In this document: positions 62,401 to 64,000 of the stretch, piece by piece | How the letters are laid out: every line of letters starts with the position of its first letter | Position numbering within the stretch: position 1 is the first letter of the stretch | Assembly: GCF_009826935.1 (NCBI RefSeq) | Contig: NZ_WUMN01000010.1 | Location: forward strand, 42,337-106,336 | Direction of reading: 5' to 3' | DNA: 64,000 nucleotides | From: Flavobacterium sp. Sd200 | GTDB lineage: Bacteria > Bacteroidota > Bacteroidia > Flavobacteriales > Flavobacteriaceae | The notes under the pieces: generated by a model | Told to the model about the DNA's origin: nothing | The model's input: only the letters and a program-made list of their open reading frames with translations | Databases searched by the model: none | Program-made: the position numbers and the translations under genes

Positions 62401-64000
62401 CTACAGCTGTAGACGAAAATGGTAACTTTTCTGTAAGCCTTAGCGCTTTAAATCCTTGTACTACCTATTATTATAAAGCTTACGCAACAAGCAGTACAGG
62501 AACGGTATACAGCACACAGCAATCGTTCATTACTCCTTCACTTTCTGCCCTTTTATCTCTGGAGGCAACGAATGTTACTGACAATAGCTTTAGAGCGAAC
62601 TGGCAAACTATTGATGGAGCTACAGGCTATAGAGTTGACGTAAGTACTAACCCAGAATTTGGTACCGCTGTACTGGCTTCTAACCTTATCATATCTGAAT
62701 ATGGAGAAGGAAGCAGTGGTAATAAAAAATATATCGAAATATTTAACGGCACAGGTGCTGCTGTAAACCTTGCAAATTATCGTGTTTGGGTAGCTGCTAA
62801 TGGTGCTGCATGGCCGGGTGCCAGCCCAAGCCAGCTTGCCGGAACTCTTGCCAACGGAGATGTATTTGTTGTTGCAAATAATTCTGCTGACGTTCCGGGA
62901 GCAGACTGGTACATATCAAGCTTAAACCATAACGGAGATGATGCTGTTGGTTTGGCATGGAATGGCGGCAGCGGAAGCACTTACAACCTGCTTGATGCAG
63001 TAGGTACAGGAGGATCTGACCCGGGTACAGGATGGAGTGTTGCCGGAGTGGCCAATGCTACCGTAGACAGGATATTGATAAGAAAACCATCAGTAAAAGA
63101 TCCTAATACAAACTGGACTGCTTCAGCAGGTACAAATATAACAAACTCTGAGTGGACAGTTTCAAGTTTTACTTACAGCGCTATTGATCAAACAACAGAT
63201 CTTGGTCTCCATACATTTACATCCTTCATACCTGATTTTCTTACAGGCTACCAGGATCGTACTGCAAGCACAAACTTATTAGAGGTTACAGGTCTTGAAG
63301 ACTTTACTACTTACTACTACAGGGTGCGCGCAACAAGTACAAGCTGTACTTCGGGTAATTCAGAAGTTATAGAAGTAATAACTAAGCCATCAGTAGTATC
63401 ATGGGAGATCCCTACAGGAAATACAACCCCGGTTTGGGTACCAACTCAATACCCTAACGGCACTCCTGTAGTTATAGACGGTAATCAGGATGTAGCGATA
63501 AACGCTGATTATAACACTGCTACTAATGGTTCATTTACCGCTAAAAATATTACTGTTACAACGGGTAAAAAGGTTGTGGTAGCAACAGGAACTACACTGA
63601 CTGCCGACGCAGTAATTAATAATGGTACTCCGGAAGATTTCTTAGTACAAAATAACGGGGCCCTTTTACAGGGAGAATCTGCAACTGAAAACTCCGGTAA
63701 TGTTACCGTTATCAAAAACAGTAACCCATTATTCAGGTTAGACTATACTTTGTGGTCATCACCTGTAAGCGGCACCCAAACCCTTGGAGAGTTCTCACCA
63801 CAAACCACGGTAGGCCGTTTCTATGAGTATGGTATAGATGCAGGAGTGGAACAATATCTGATCGTTCCTCCAACTACTACCTTTACATCGGCTAAGGGCT
63901 ACCTTATCCGTATGCCAAACGGCAACCTTTCGGTTCCGGGTTATAATGCAGGCAGCACCTCATACAGCTACATAGGAAGCTTTGTGGGTACACCTAACAA
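56442..64000 (+). CDS. Giant secreted mosaic protein (partial, runs off the window)
   Basis: I translated from ATG 56442 to the window end: 2519 codons with no stop. A signal peptide (about 1-27, MKKILHRRWLHSIFLLAMFF...) leads into all-beta modules: an N-terminal beta domain (30-185); a choice-of-anchor D-like domain (187-297); a putative Ig domain (300-383); six YDG-type repeats (386-985, marker Y-D-G/T/S) with one Big-like domain between (568-650); an MBG-like unit (986-1070); a domain opening LLAWDFNGEANAA (1077-1257); an Ig-like unit; then two copies of a large module, each an anchor-like domain, an FN3-like domain and an FN3 domain interrupted by another domain (a jelly-roll in copy 1, a lamin-tail-like domain in copy 2); and a final region (2317 on) typical of flavobacterial surface proteins. 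Type IX secretion is inferred; its C-terminal signal would lie outside the window. Confidence 0.92.
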   Translation, partial: MKKILHRRWLHSIFLLAMFFTVGASWGQINYSLSRTFNSAAVDAPGITVTYDGLNNTGCSTASNGATGVVTMTLTAQAGFSFTITGISAAGYRSGAGSDQFRLEYVNTATSTNYTGSWTSIGSSSSCSGNTSVGSLTYTGTTQTVNSGQSVTIRVRRQAVSTSGGGYANTRNINVSGVVTGIGTVTSPSNATLAAFPDTYIASTSATTRNFIFAPSAVTGNIVVTAPEHFGVSQTSTGTFTNSVTFANNTAAKTIYVKFMPTTEGSKSGVITVAKVGGGVTQRTVSVSGVALAVNPPVITSELTASSEYGTTGSYQITASNTPNAYSATYQGGALPAGITLNATSGVLSFDAALTAGIYNIDINASNAGGGYGTAQTLVYTRTKKPLILSGGTAQSKVYDGTASVTINGLPGLLGIVGTDEVQLQGTADAGVLNTNVGTQSVQINGGYTLTGANAANYFIALPQQPEGLTAVITPKEITVTGIIISDKNYDGTTGATITGTAELSGVVEGDDVALVTINAVAQFTSANTGVAIPVTVTGYEITGTAVTNYVLQQPQGLTANINDTGLQSQTITFNALNAVTYGDPQFTLNATASSGLEVTFTSSDEEIATVSGNTVTIVGAGTVTITASQNGDSAYNPAQMVPQELVVNPKALIVVNAAVTPKVYDTTTTATVTGSLDGIVGSDQVFVSGTGVYASDDASANITVSTNYTLSGDDIGNYTITQPGDINGAITPATLTLTDAVAQDKIYDGTTAATINGTLNGILGNDVVLYGQSGAFASPVVASNIDVMPGTLLTGTDAANYTLAQATTVSASITARPVTVTATAQDKVYDGTDVATVINAAISEGAVAGDNITLVSDTVNGTFDSVEAGIDKSVTAVFALTGTHAANYSITPQTYIADITPAPLTADVSAAIIAPKTYDSTNTATVTGAVFNGVVNDDTVNAAATFVDVNAAEGIAVTLLLSGQDAANYSLQQPSTPLTGNITKKAITATAEDKFKSQGAANPAFTIAYDGFVAGESEANALGFTAPAITTTATTASAAGAYAITLTGGNASNYNFTELNNGFLIIQPTSASTMLLAWDFNGEANAATSTAEIYATGLDASQTLTRGTGAVASAGSNSFRTVGFQNNGISTNNSDYFQFQISGATGQQLSLSTIDARFAGTPTFRAAPGASGQFAYSLNGTTFTLIGSPFFLTADTTMPQIDLTGIAALQNLPASTTVTFRYYASGQTTTGGWGFNSPAAGNYGLSIGGSLAPAPSIPAISNTNLNYTFVYGNGGSYDVDAAGSPTITYSATNLPADAVIDAQTGVITFANTTPVGTYSIGLSAQSYYGTDTETLTLEVTPVVPVVIVGGTQPFEYGDVCVGTTAVRTFTLTGQNFESFPSGANITVSSSTPNVNDGYEPLNGFNFSLSGGAYTAGSYIIEGYNGNEISIDVQFAPNLAQDYTTSGEIALTYFDAASGQTRIIATIDIATATGIDTPFIVTTGAAESLTQTSAQLSASATTVCSTIATYGIEYSTVTGFENGTGTMVQGSNMADGNYTVALADLHPCTAYYYKAYSYNGTAYTYGTQQTFTTLSLAAPVALEATNVIQTGFTANWQTNAGATGYYLDVSTDPNFRSTVENMLFAENFSGFTAPAQGEADSNIASSLNTYTTLPGWTGANIYRENGLIRLSNGSAAGQITTPSIDLTANGGTVTFSFRAKDSDASNQPVITVYYSANGTSYSAVAGGVFDLTGEFVTYSVTINNATATSKLRIAANTAGQRFHLDDFKVFYPTEVDVESIELGNVTSHTVSNLIPDTQYYYRVRAFDTNCTSEGSNTIEVKTPAYLTITNVDAEFGSICTTAEATGSITFTGVGMTNANLDIAALNGYSYSLTENGSYTPTLAISGYNGESQTVYVKFSPTAAQSYNGDIVITAQAPYTAAQLTIAATATGISTPAVATAGTAGNITNTTATVAGQYVANCSVVTEYGIAYSTTNNFANGTGTILPATAVDENGNFSVSLSALNPCTTYYYKAYATSSTGTVYSTQQSFITPSLSALLSLEATNVTDNSFRANWQTIDGATGYRVDVSTNPEFGTAVLASNLIISEYGEGSSGNKKYIEIFNGTGAAVNLANYRVWVAANGAAWPGASPSQLAGTLANGDVFVVANNSADVPGADWYISSLNHNGDDAVGLAWNGGSGSTYNLLDAVGTGGSDPGTGWSVAGVANATVDRILIRKPSVKDPNTNWTASAGTNITNSEWTVSSFTYSAIDQTTDLGLHTFTSFIPDFLTGYQDRTASTNLLEVTGLEDFTTYYYRVRATSTSCTSGNSEVIEVITKPSVVSWEIPTGNTTPVWVPTQYPNGTPVVIDGNQDVAINADYNTATNGSFTAKNITVTTGKKVVVATGTTLTADAVINNGTPEDFLVQNNGALLQGESATENSGNVTVIKNSNPLFRLDYTLWSSPVSGTQTLGEFSPQTTVGRFYEYGIDAGVEQYLIVPPTTTFTSAKGYLIRMPNGNLSVPGYNAGSTSYSYIGSFVGTPN

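Noticed and set aside
1..64000. tRNA, rRNA, transposase, integrase or prophage
   Set aside because: No tRNA-like cloverleaf with a CCA end, rRNA signature, transposase/integrase frame or phage structural gene was seen in reading; a tRNAscan and ISfinder search would settle it.

Overview
The window looks like a piece of a Flavobacterium-type chromosome (phylum Bacteroidota). Evidence: low G+C; promoters of the Bacteroidota form TTG-N17-23-TAnnTTTG (clear at 2009-2040, 31001-31028 and 53665-53694); the transcarbamylase-type arginine cluster found in this phylum; families typical of it (DUF983, DUF4834, YtxJ-type bacilliredoxin, LytS/LytTR pairs); and a giant secreted mosaic protein of the kind exported by the type IX system. 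No rRNA, tRNA, transposase, phage gene or CRISPR array was seen.

Layout. 1-2 kb: OatA-like membrane O-acyltransferase. 2-6.3 kb: arginine operon argF'-argB-argE-argH; the specificity residue of ArgF' predicts succinylated rather than acetylated intermediates. 6.3-13.7 kb: Nudix hydrolase, DUF983 protein, AraC regulator, beta-barrel protein, secreted M1 aminopeptidase, an unusual inverted repeat, membrane patatin, small helical protein. 13.8-17.3 kb: thiolase, and a LysR regulator divergent from an mdaB-ygiN-like quinone redox pair. 17.4-20.1 kb: outer-membrane/GNAT/DUF6495-like operon. 20.2-25.5 kb: uvrA and a Kef-type antiporter. 25.7-28.8 kb: a minus-strand run of thioredoxin-like lipoprotein or periplasmic protein, barstar-like protein, rhodanese lipoprotein, LytS-type kinase and LytTR regulator. 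29-35.2 kb: OmpW-like protein, cysteine desulfurase, duplicated-repeat lipoprotein, YtxJ bacilliredoxin, clpB. 35.4-41.1 kb: accessory block with a GNAT enzyme, a HipA-like kinase overlapping a DUF3037 gene, and a zinc-ribbon membrane protein next to an SPFH/GYF_2 protein. 41.3-55.8 kb: mostly housekeeping (fumC, MscS channel, recG, SDR, RluA-type pseudouridine synthase, priA, LytTR regulator, rpsF-rpsR-rplI, universal stress protein). 56.4 kb to the end: one open frame of at least 2519 codons encoding a secreted multi-domain protein, cut by the window edge.

How genes work together. Arginine genes convert N-acyl-ornithine to arginine via N-acyl-citrulline. Thiol redox is a recurring theme (thioredoxin-like, rhodanese, bacilliredoxin, cysteine desulfurase), as is envelope maintenance (acyltransferase, antiporter, MscS, SPFH pair, beta-barrels). 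The best candidates for undescribed biology are the HipA_2-DUF3037 pair, the zinc-ribbon/SPFH-GYF pair, the barstar-like gene inside a redox and two-component gene run, and the giant protein in which fibronectin-type domains are interrupted by other whole domains.
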